This document shows positions 43,035 to 50,163 of a stretch of 64,000 nucleotides of DNA, piece after piece (positions within the stretch are counted from its first letter, which is position 1; every line of letters starts with the position of its first letter). The stretch is from NCBI GenBank assembly GCA_964427185.1, contig CAYRSN010000002.1, positions 23,283 through 87,282 on the forward strand. The letters are read 5' to 3'. The position numbers were made by a program, and so were the translations under genes. Source of the DNA: Sulfurivirga sp964427185 (lineage in GTDB: Bacteria > Pseudomonadota > Gammaproteobacteria > Thiomicrospirales > Thiomicrospiraceae). The notes below the pieces were generated by a model that did no database searches, had not been told where the DNA came from, and was given only the letters and a program-made list of their open reading frames with translations.

Positions 43035-44654
43035 ATGAAGTCTGTTTTTTATTCGCCTTTTGTTTTCTGGGCTTGGATATTGTTTGTGCCACTGGCATTT
43101 GTGTATGGATTCTCTGATTTTATACGGGAGTCTGAGCTAAACAGCCGTTTAGGGTGGTGGCTGGCACTGAGCGCCATTACGCTGTTGGCGAAGCACCGTG
43201 GTTTGATGGGTATATTGGCTCTTCCGTTTTTACTGGGGGGAGTGCTGGATTTGTTTTATGCTTATTTTTTTGGAGGGGTGTTTTCTACCAGTACGCTGGA
43301 TGCGGTGTTTCATACGGATACAGGTGAAGCCGGTGAGCTGATACTGGCCTATTTTACCTGGGATGCCCTGCTAATTTTGCTGGTATATGCAGGGGTTGCC
43401 GGTTTGTTGTGGTATAGAGTGATGCTGCCGGAACGCCTGGAGCGTGGTTTGAAGGTGTTAAGTGGGTTGGGTGTACTGATTCTGTTTTTTGCGTTGCAGC
43501 AGATGGTGGTACACCAGAGGTTTTATGATATTGTGCCGGGGATTCTCGGTATTGCGCCTACCTATGCTAAAAGCAGTGAGTCTTTTGAGCAGGCCAGTCA
43601 GGCTTACCGTCAACTTGTGGAGACACGTGCTGTCAAGGTTTCACTTGAGCATGCTGACCAGCCACATACTTATGTGATTATTATCGGTGAGGCCATGACG
43701 CGTGGGCGTATGGCTTTATACGGGTATTCACGCCTTAATACGCCGAATTTACAGGCTCTTGCACCTGAGCTGACTGTTTTTACAAATGTAATCTCTCCTT
43801 TTGTACAAACACGGCCGGCATTGAATGCCGTGTTGTTTCCGCAAAGCTGGGAGTCACCGCGGCAAACCTATCATCAAGCGCTCAGCATTGCAAACGTGGC
43901 GCAAAAGGCTGGGTATAAGGTTTTTTGGCTGTCCAATCAGCAGCCTTTTCGTACCCCGACGCAGCTGATTGCAGATACGGTAGATCATGCTGCCTTTATG
44001 ACGCGAAAAGTGGCCGGGGTACATGCGCACCGCTATGATGAGCTGTTACTGCCTGATATTAAAACGGCATTAAAAGATCCTGCCAAGCATAAGTTGATTT
44101 TTGTGCATTTAATGGGGTCGCATTTACAGTATGCCAACCGTTATCCTGAGCGGTTTTCTCGTTTTTCCGAGGAGCCACCTGTTCAGGTGGATGCGTATTT
44201 GGCGGACTGGAAAAAACAGCAAATCAATGCGTATGACAATAGCATTCTTTATACTGACTGGCTGATTGGGGAAATTCACCACCTTGTGCAGACCTATGCC
44301 AAGGGGTTAAGCGGTTGGATGCTGTTCAGTGACCATGGGGAGGAGGTATTTGAAACAGCAAATCTTAGCGGACATACGCCGGATAAGCTGACTGTGCCTA
44401 TGTTTACTATTCCAGTCATATTTTGGAATAACCAAATCGCTAAAAGCTTGCAGCCTGAGCTGAAACAGTTGGCTACAAACAGGCATCGGCCTTATATGAG
44501 TGACAGGCTCTATGAAACCTGGATGGACTGGTTGGGCTTGAGGCTCCAAACCTGTGAAAGTTGTCAGTATAGCTTTATGCGCCCTTATGTGGAGCGGAAG
44601 CGCATGGTATATGGTTTTGATTTTGATCAGAAATGGTCGGAGGGTGGGTCTTGA
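43035..44654 (+). CDS. Phosphoethanolamine transferase-like membrane sulfatase-fold protein
   Basis: The 539-residue protein has about five N-terminal membrane helices (up to about 150) and a periplasmic alkaline-phosphatase-fold domain. Family motifs include MALYGYSRLNTPNL, FVHLMGSHLQYANRYP and SDHGEEVF. It should transfer phosphoethanolamine to lipid A or core sugars. The block that holds the catalytic Thr or Ser (GET or GES) reads GEAMTRGRM here, with Ala220 at the nucleophile position and Thr222 two residues later. The start is set at ATG 43035 with GGGA before it. It overlaps dgkA by 4 bases. Confidence 0.85.
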   Translation: MKSVFYSPFVFWAWILFVPLAFVYGFSDFIRESELNSRLGWWLALSAITLLAKHRGLMGILALPFLLGGVLDLFYAYFFGGVFSTSTLDAVFHTDTGEAGELILAYFTWDALLILLVYAGVAGLLWYRVMLPERLERGLKVLSGLGVLILFFALQQMVVHQRFYDIVPGILGIAPTYAKSSESFEQASQAYRQLVETRAVKVSLEHADQPHTYVIIIGEAMTRGRMALYGYSRLNTPNLQALAPELTVFTNVISPFVQTRPALNAVLFPQSWESPRQTYHQALSIANVAQKAGYKVFWLSNQQPFRTPTQLIADTVDHAAFMTRKVAGVHAHRYDELLLPDIKTALKDPAKHKLIFVHLMGSHLQYANRYPERFSRFSEEPPVQVDAYLADWKKQQINAYDNSILYTDWLIGEIHHLVQTYAKGLSGWMLFSDHGEEVFETANLSGHTPDKLTVPMFTIPVIFWNNQIAKSLQPELKQLATNRHRPYMSDRLYETWMDWLGLRLQTCESCQYSFMRPYVERKRMVYGFDFDQKWSEGGS

Positions 44655-45019
44655 AATCACCTCATCGGGGCTGGCAACGCCTGTTTGGTGCCGCAAAATA
44701 TTCCTGGCAGGGGCTGAAGGCGACCTATGTCCATGAGGCGGCTTTTCGCCAGGAGGTGTGGGGGCTGGCCGTGTTACTGCCGTTAGCGTTTTGGTTAGCG
44801 CAGGGCGCTGTGCAGTTTGCGCTGTTGCTGGGCAGCTGGTTGCTGGTGATGGTGGTGGAGCTATTAAATTCGGCAGTGGAGTCTGTGGTGGATCGGCTGG
44901 GGGAGGGTTACCATGAACTTTCCGGCCGTGCCAAAGATCAAGGCTCTGCTGCGGTTTTGCTGACTTTATTTATAGCAGTGCTGATTTGGGCAAGTGTTAT
45001 TTGGGAGAACTGGACATGA
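44651..45019 (+). CDS. dgkA: Diacylglycerol kinase (TTG start)
   Basis: DgkA phosphorylates the diacylglycerol released when phosphoethanolamine or similar head groups are moved, recycling it into phospholipid. That fits the neighbouring transferase. The 122-residue protein has the normal length, three membrane helices and the conserved EVWGLAVLLP, VVELLNSAVESVVDRLG and YHELSGRAKDQGSAAV. TTG 44651 is chosen over ATG 44633 because GGAGGG lies 6 bases before it and the resulting length equals the family's. It overlaps both neighbours (TTGA, ATGA). Confidence 0.93.
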   Translation: MKSPHRGWQRLFGAAKYSWQGLKATYVHEAAFRQEVWGLAVLLPLAFWLAQGAVQFALLLGSWLLVMVVELLNSAVESVVDRLGEGYHELSGRAKDQGSAAVLLTLFIAVLIWASVIWENWT

Positions 45020-45984
45020 TTATTGTGACAGGCGGTGCCGGGTTTATCGGCAGCAATCTGGTCAAGGCGCTGAATGCGCAGGGTCGGCGGGATATTCTGG
45101 TAGTAGATGACTTGGAAAAGGGTAAGAAATTTATCAACCTGGCCGATAGTGATATTGCCGATTACCTGGATAAACGGGATTTTATTGAGCTGATTGAGGA
45201 AGATGAAGATTTAGGAGAGATTGAAGCTATTTTTCATCAGGGTGCCTGCTCTACCACTACGGAGTGGGATGGGCGTTATATGATGGAAAATAATTACGAG
45301 TATTCCAAGTCACTGCTCAATTACGCTTTAGAGCGTAAAATTCCTTTTATCTATGCCTCTTCTGCATCGGTGTATGGTGACGGTGCACGTGGGTTTGCTG
45401 AGGCGCGGGAAAATGAGTTTCCCCTTAATGTCTATGCCTACTCCAAGTTTCAGTTTGACCAGTATGTGCGGGAAATCTTGCCGGATGCGGAAAGCCAGGT
45501 GGTAGGGCTGCGCTATTTCAATGTATATGGCCCGCGGGAGCAGCATAAAGGCAGCATGGCTTCCGTGCCGTTTCATCTGTATAACCAGCTGATGCGCGGG
45601 GAAAATCCAAAGCTTTTTGGTGCCTATGACGGTTATGGCCCTGGAGAGCAGAGGCGTGATTTTATTTATGTAGAGGATGTGGTCAGTGTCAACCTGTGGC
45701 TTCAGCAGAACCCTCATGTCTCCGGTCTCTATAATTGCGGTACAGGTAATGCGCAGACCTTTAAGGAGCTGGCACAGGCAGTGATCGACTGGTTTGGCAA
45801 GGGTGAAATCGAATATATTCCGTTTCCTGAGCATCTCAAAGGCGCTTACCAGAGCTTTACCGAAGCGAATATGCAAGCTTTGCGTGAGGCCGGTTACGAT
45901 AAGCCGTTCAAAACTGTGCAAGAAGGCGTACCCCTTTATCTGGATTGGTTGAGCAAAGCTCCGCATGCGCGTTTTGCTAATTAA
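45016..45984 (+). CDS. hldD: ADP-L-glycero-D-manno-heptose 6-epimerase
   Basis: HldD performs the last step of ADP-heptose synthesis for the lipopolysaccharide inner core. The 322-residue SDR-type protein has the NADP motif GGAGFIGSNLVKALN, the Ser region IYASSASVYGDG and the YxxxK motif VYAYSKFQFDQYV, plus the family block GLRYFNVYGPREQHKG. ATG 45016 overlaps the dgkA stop (ATGA); an upstream start at 44986 would add residues unlike the family. It overlaps waaC by 20 bases, so donor synthesis and transfer are coupled. Confidence 0.96.
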   Translation: MIIVTGGAGFIGSNLVKALNAQGRRDILVVDDLEKGKKFINLADSDIADYLDKRDFIELIEEDEDLGEIEAIFHQGACSTTTEWDGRYMMENNYEYSKSLLNYALERKIPFIYASSASVYGDGARGFAEARENEFPLNVYAYSKFQFDQYVREILPDAESQVVGLRYFNVYGPREQHKGSMASVPFHLYNQLMRGENPKLFGAYDGYGPGEQRRDFIYVEDVVSVNLWLQQNPHVSGLYNCGTGNAQTFKELAQAVIDWFGKGEIEYIPFPEHLKGAYQSFTEANMQALREAGYDKPFKTVQEGVPLYLDWLSKAPHARFAN

Positions 45985-47041
45985 GATGTCTTCCATGGGA
46001 GACGTGCTGCACACGCTCCCAGCCTTGACCGACGCCCAACAGGCACTGCCGGGTGTCCAGTTTGACTGGGTCGTGGAAAAAAGCTTCAGAGAAATTCCAG
46101 CCTGGCATCCTGCAGTAAGGAAAGTGCTTCCTATTGAACTGCGTCACTGGCGTAAGCGCATTTGGTCGTCTGCAGTCTGGCGTGCGTGGCGTCAGTTTTC
46201 GGCGCAAGTGGCTCAAAATGGCTCGTATGACCTGATTCTGGATGCTCAGGGGTTGCTCAAAAGCGCTTTTGTGGCCAAAAATCTGCAAAAATCCCTTAAA
46301 AAAAAGGGTTTTGCAAATGCGCAAAAATTAAATTTTTCAAAAAAAGGGGAGACCCCTCTTATTTGCGGTATGGACAGGCAGTCTGCCCGAGAGCCGATGG
46401 CAGCATGGTTTTATGATCAAACTGTGCATGTACCCATTGAACAGCATGCCATTGTACGATTGCGCCAGCTTTTTGCCCAAATACTGGGGTATGAAGATCC
46501 AAGTCGCCAACCTGTTAGGTATGGTCTGCTGCTGCCTTCTGCCGGAAGTGCTTTCCCTGTGCAATCGCCTTACTGGATTATGCTTCATGGCACTACTTGG
46601 AAAACCAAGCTGTGGCCGGAAGAAAATTGGCGGGGATTGATTAAACGCGCCATTGATACCGGGAAACAGGTTGTGCTGCCATGGGGAACAGAGGAGGAAA
46701 AAGTGCGTAGCCTGCAGCTGGCAAAGGGATTTGAGCATGTTTGGGTGCCAGAAAGCAGGCTTTCCTTAAGTGATATGGCGGTGCTGTTAAAGCAGGCGGA
46801 GCAGGTGGTAGCAGTGGATACGGGATTGGCTCACCTGGCCGCTGCACTGGAGGTGCCAACGGTGGTACTTTATCGGGTGACAGATCCGGCTAAGGTGGGA
46901 GCGTTGGGCAGTAGTGTAAAGCACTTGTCCTCTCCTGAAGCTGTTCATTATCTTAAACAGTTTGAATCAAAGACTCAGCAGCGGCGAAGTTTGCAGGGGC
47001 TATCACTTGATGATGTTTGGAGGCAGTTTGAGCATGTCTGA
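45965..47041 (+). CDS. waaC: Lipopolysaccharide heptosyltransferase I with in-frame repeat insertion
   Basis: WaaC adds the first heptose to Kdo2-lipid A. The GT9 protein starts MRVLLIKMSSMGDVLHTLPA and has DLILDAQGLLKSA, MDRQSAREPMAAWFYD, MLHGTTWKTKLWPEENW and VVAVDTGLAHLAAAL. At 358 residues it is about 25-35 longer than usual. The excess falls between KSAFVAKNL and CGMDRQSAREP, where family members join these blocks almost directly. The extra stretch (Lys-rich, ending FSKKGETPLI) is encoded by copy B of the repeat element with its AT-rich flank. Whether the loop is tolerated is untested, but the remaining frame is intact. Confidence 0.92.
   Translation: MRVLLIKMSSMGDVLHTLPALTDAQQALPGVQFDWVVEKSFREIPAWHPAVRKVLPIELRHWRKRIWSSAVWRAWRQFSAQVAQNGSYDLILDAQGLLKSAFVAKNLQKSLKKKGFANAQKLNFSKKGETPLICGMDRQSAREPMAAWFYDQTVHVPIEQHAIVRLRQLFAQILGYEDPSRQPVRYGLLLPSAGSAFPVQSPYWIMLHGTTWKTKLWPEENWRGLIKRAIDTGKQVVLPWGTEEEKVRSLQLAKGFEHVWVPESRLSLSDMAVLLKQAEQVVAVDTGLAHLAAALEVPTVVLYRVTDPAKVGALGSSVKHLSSPEAVHYLKQFESKTQQRRSLQGLSLDDVWRQFEHV
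46284..46360 (+). repeat. Copy B of the A7-GGGG-AGA-CCCC element inside waaC
   Basis: The core at 46339-46360 reads A7-GGGG-AGA-CCCC-TCTT and is preceded by AATTTTTC, as in copy A. Further palindromic pieces precede it: GCAAAA and CCCTT pair with AAGGG and TTTTGC (46284-46313), and GCAAAAATT with AATTTTTC-like sequence (46321-46338). The extent is estimated from the protein insertion. Orientation is such that the T7 tract lies on the antisense strand. Confidence 0.6.
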
Positions 47042-48065
47042 ACGTGTACTTTACTTGCCTTCTACAGCCTTTAATTTATTTGTCTCACTGTTAGATATAC
47101 AGCAGCGCAGGCCAAAACAAGTGCAGCTGATCATGATTGATCAGTGTAAGCCTGTTGAGTATTTGTCTGTATTGAAAACGTGTAGTGAATTACCGTTGCA
47201 TACTTTGGAGCTTCTGCCTGCTGCGCAAGGTTTTTTTAAACCGCTTCAGCGCAGAAGACACTTTCGTAAGCTATGGGATTGGGTGGGGGATTTTAAGCCG
47301 GATGAAATTGTAGTAGGAAGTGACAGGCGTATTGAGTTTCAGTATTTGATGCATCGTTTTAGGCGGTCTGGTCATGATGTTAAAGGTGTTTATTTAGATG
47401 ATGGGTTATTTAGTTATTTGGAGTGGCCTAAAAAGCCGCTGCAGAGATACTTGGATAATTTATTTAAAAAGCTGGCTTATGGGAGTTGGTGGCATGCACC
47501 TGAACAAATCGGTGATAGTCAGTGGGTTGATGAGGTGAGGTTGTTTGCCCCGGAGTTTGCGCGCCCGTCTCTTAAGGCACGTAAAGTTGAGTTGATTTTA
47601 GGTAGCACAATACACGATAAGACAATCAATGAAATATCTAGAAGAATTATGAAAAAAATGGGAGTGGATGTGCCTATGCTTTTTAAAGCAGAAAAGGTTA
47701 TTCTTATCCCTCATCCCCATAATTTGGATGGATTGCCCGGGTTTTCACGACAAGTCTTAGATGAATTTTATTCTTCAGATAATCCAGTTTTGGTTAAATA
47801 TCACCCTCGATTCAAGGGTGAAGATGTGCTTGGCCTTGGTGGGAAAGGAGGATATCTTCTGCCTGATAATGTTGCATTTGAGTTTTTTTTGCCTTTGTTA
47901 AATAAGCAGGCAGAGGTTATAGGTGATTTGACGACCGCTCTGTTATCAACATGTTGGATGCGACCAGATTTAAAAGTTTATGCATTAGGACAACTGGATG
48001 GTCGATTTGATAATGATTTATTACGGATTTATAAAAGTTTTGGTGTGAGGATGAGGCATGCTTAA
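47034..48065 (+). CDS. Putative glycosyltransferase with sialyltransferase-like motifs
   Basis: The 343-residue protein has no signal peptide or membrane helix. Two short motifs stand out: Asp-Asp-Gly in VYLDDGLFSYL (about residue 122) and His-Pro in VLVKYHPRFKGED (about residue 262). Such a D/E-D/E-G plus HP pair is shared by bacterial sialyltransferase families of GT-B fold (GT38, GT52, GT80), where Asp is the base and His binds CMP. A late Ser/Thr pair (LTTALLST) is also suitable. The donor sugar is not proven. ATG 47034 overlaps the waaC stop by 8 bases. Base composition is clearly more AT-rich than the upstream genes, suggesting transfer. Confidence 0.55.
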   Translation: MSERVLYLPSTAFNLFVSLLDIQQRRPKQVQLIMIDQCKPVEYLSVLKTCSELPLHTLELLPAAQGFFKPLQRRRHFRKLWDWVGDFKPDEIVVGSDRRIEFQYLMHRFRRSGHDVKGVYLDDGLFSYLEWPKKPLQRYLDNLFKKLAYGSWWHAPEQIGDSQWVDEVRLFAPEFARPSLKARKVELILGSTIHDKTINEISRRIMKKMGVDVPMLFKAEKVILIPHPHNLDGLPGFSRQVLDEFYSSDNPVLVKYHPRFKGEDVLGLGGKGGYLLPDNVAFEFFLPLLNKQAEVIGDLTTALLSTCWMRPDLKVYALGQLDGRFDNDLLRIYKSFGVRMRHA

Positions 48066-49305
48066 TAAGTTGAATATGCAGTGCAGAGCCGTGTGGGTTT
48101 TTTATATTTCAACCATCATGGCAATTGGCCCTTTGCTAATAGAGCGGGAATGGCTGATTAAAGGAGGGATGATTATTTTTTTAAGTGGCGTGGTTTACCT
48201 TTTAAGTAAACCGGCAACAGTGACATTTAACACTTGGGAAAAGAACTGGATAAAAATTGTGTTGCTGTATGTTACCGTGGCTGTTTTGAGTTTTTTGTTA
48301 CGGCCACCTTACACAGATGATGGCATATGGCGCTTATCAGCGCCCGGGCTGATGCTTTTAGTATTGTTATGGTTTGTGGTTGTGGTGCGCCATCAGTTTC
48401 AATGGCATGCGCTAAAAGCGGTATCGTTGGGCATTATTGTTTGGGGTGTGGTGGTGCTGGCCTGGGAGCAGATTGTTTGGCAGCCTGATCTGCTTTCGGT
48501 TTCCTATAAAGCAGGTATGTATGTTTCTGGATATGGCGCAATGGGCACGATTATTCCCATTGGAGCGGGGTTGGCTTTGGCTGTTGCGCTGCATGAGCGA
48601 CGGGGAAAGCTTTGGTGGTTTTTAGCTTTGCTGGGGTTGATATTGGTTTTGTTGCTAAAAAAACGCACACCTTTTGTACTTTATGGTGTGATGCTTTCAG
48701 TATGGATGGGCTGGATTTTTATTCGACATGGCGGTTTGTCTCTTTACCATAAGCTTGTTATGGGCGGTGTGTTGATTGCGGTGTTGGGGACAGGTGCATA
48801 TCTTCAAAGGGATCTTGTGAATGCTGCTATTCGAGATTATAAAGTAGCAGTAGAGCAGGGAAATTATGTGACATCCTTGGGATTGCGTTACAAAATGTTT
48901 GAGGTGGGCGTTGAGTTAATTAAACAAAAGCCCTTAACGGGCTGGGGGCAAAATGGCTATAAATCAGAAGGACTGTGGCCTATGCTTGATAAGAAAGAAA
49001 TGCAACCAAGGGCGAAATCTCTGATTGCTAAATTTACTCACTTACATAATCAATTTATTATGGACTGGGTGCTTTATGGCATTTTTGGCATTATAAGTGT
49101 TTTGTTGGTATTGTTTTATCCTGTTTATCTATCATGGCGGTCAGGGTTGGATGAGTGGGGAACGCATGTTTTATTAGGTGGACTGGGCATGGGGGTTGTT
49201 GTGGTTATGTTTTTTGGAGCATTATTTACCTATACCTATACAACCGTTGCGATTATGTTTGCTTTAAGTGGTATGGTGGCTATTATGGCGCGGAGTAAAG
49301 CATGA
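48058..49305 (+). CDS. O-antigen ligase/polymerase family membrane protein
   Basis: The 415-residue protein has about ten to twelve hydrophobic segments and one larger periplasmic loop before the motif FTHLHNQFIMDWVLYG (about residues 325-340). This H-x-N/H-type block is typical of the Wzy_C/WaaL family (for example the ligase HxHN region). It would attach O-antigen or a saccharide to lipid A core, or polymerise it. Ligase and polymerase cannot be told apart from sequence alone. It overlaps both neighbours (8 and 4 bases) and shares their AT-rich composition. Confidence 0.75.
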   Translation: MLNKLNMQCRAVWVFYISTIMAIGPLLIEREWLIKGGMIIFLSGVVYLLSKPATVTFNTWEKNWIKIVLLYVTVAVLSFLLRPPYTDDGIWRLSAPGLMLLVLLWFVVVVRHQFQWHALKAVSLGIIVWGVVVLAWEQIVWQPDLLSVSYKAGMYVSGYGAMGTIIPIGAGLALAVALHERRGKLWWFLALLGLILVLLLKKRTPFVLYGVMLSVWMGWIFIRHGGLSLYHKLVMGGVLIAVLGTGAYLQRDLVNAAIRDYKVAVEQGNYVTSLGLRYKMFEVGVELIKQKPLTGWGQNGYKSEGLWPMLDKKEMQPRAKSLIAKFTHLHNQFIMDWVLYGIFGIISVLLVLFYPVYLSWRSGLDEWGTHVLLGGLGMGVVVVMFFGALFTYTYTTVAIMFALSGMVAIMARSKA

Positions 49306-50036
49306 TTAGGGTTGTGTGTTTGAAGTGGGGAGATAAATACTCTCCAGATTATGTAAACAGGCTTTATCATGCTGTTAAAAGACATTTGGCTCTACCTTTT
49401 GAGTTTTACTGTTTAACGGAAAATGATAAAGGACTTGTTCCAGAGGTAAATGTAATTTTTTTGCCTGATCTTGGTTTGCAAGGGTGGTGGTATAAATTGT
49501 TGCTTTTTAAAAAAGGATTTTTGGATTTCGAGCATGAGGATACTATTCTTTATTTGGATTTAGATGTGGTTGTATTAGGAGATTTGAGCTTGTTGCTAAA
49601 TGAGTTCTCTGAAGGTTTATCAATTAGTGCGGATAACCAGCCAGATAGGATGAATAGTTCTGTGATGATTTTTAAACCTGATTCTTTGGGTTTTTTGTGG
49701 GATAGTTTTTTTGCTCAGAGAAAATATATTATTGAACATTTTCACGGGGATCAGGACTGGATTGAGCGTGTATTCCCGTCGGCTAATATTTTGCCAAAAT
49801 CTTTAGTTTGTTCATTTAAGGCTGATCTGGATAGTAAAACACCTTTTTCATTCGGTACACTGGGGCGATTTTTAAGGAGGAAATTTCCCGTTTTGTTGCC
49901 AAAAGGTGAGGTTGAAAAGCCAGACTGCTCTATTGTGCTGTTTCATGGGCACCCAAATCCAGATGAGGTAATGAATGGGCCTTGGGATAAATATAGACAT
50001 GCTCCTTGGGTTAAAAACAACTGGTTGGAGAGTTAA
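49302..50036 (+). CDS. Glycosyltransferase with DxD motif (GT8/GT32-like)
   Basis: The 244-residue cytosolic protein begins with a strand-helix pattern (MIRVVCLKWGDKYSPDYVNRL), followed by the nucleotide-sugar metal motif LYLDLDVVVLGDL (DxD, about residue 86) and HGDQDWIERVF and FHGHPNP. These suit a retaining GT-A enzyme. The sugar and acceptor are unknown; the location after the ligase points to outer-core or O-chain assembly. The coding sequence is markedly AT-rich. It overlaps the ligase stop by 4 bases and ends the AT-rich block. Confidence 0.75.
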   Translation: MIRVVCLKWGDKYSPDYVNRLYHAVKRHLALPFEFYCLTENDKGLVPEVNVIFLPDLGLQGWWYKLLLFKKGFLDFEHEDTILYLDLDVVVLGDLSLLLNEFSEGLSISADNQPDRMNSSVMIFKPDSLGFLWDSFFAQRKYIIEHFHGDQDWIERVFPSANILPKSLVCSFKADLDSKTPFSFGTLGRFLRRKFPVLLPKGEVEKPDCSIVLFHGHPNPDEVMNGPWDKYRHAPWVKNNWLES

Positions 50037-50163
50037 GGCATCTATGCAAAACCACCGAATTTAAAAAACCCGTAGAGTAACAGGCGGTTGAATCATAAAG
50101 GCTATTCTGCTTATTTTTATAAAAACGATGTTGTTTTCACATTAAGAAAAGTATGAGTGTTTG
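50037..50163. other. AT-rich junction between LPS block and FAD oxidase gene
   Basis: This short gene-free stretch contains an in-frame stop (TAA at 50143-50145) only six codons before the oxidase start. No promoter or terminator is evident. It may be a recombination scar, because the next protein lacks its usual N-terminus. Confidence 0.4.

Noticed and set aside
46284..46313. Hairpin with short T tract in waaC as an internal sense-strand terminator
   Set aside because: The stem is AT-rich and interrupted and the T tract is only four bases; downstream co-oriented genes overlap waaC, so efficient termination is unlikely.
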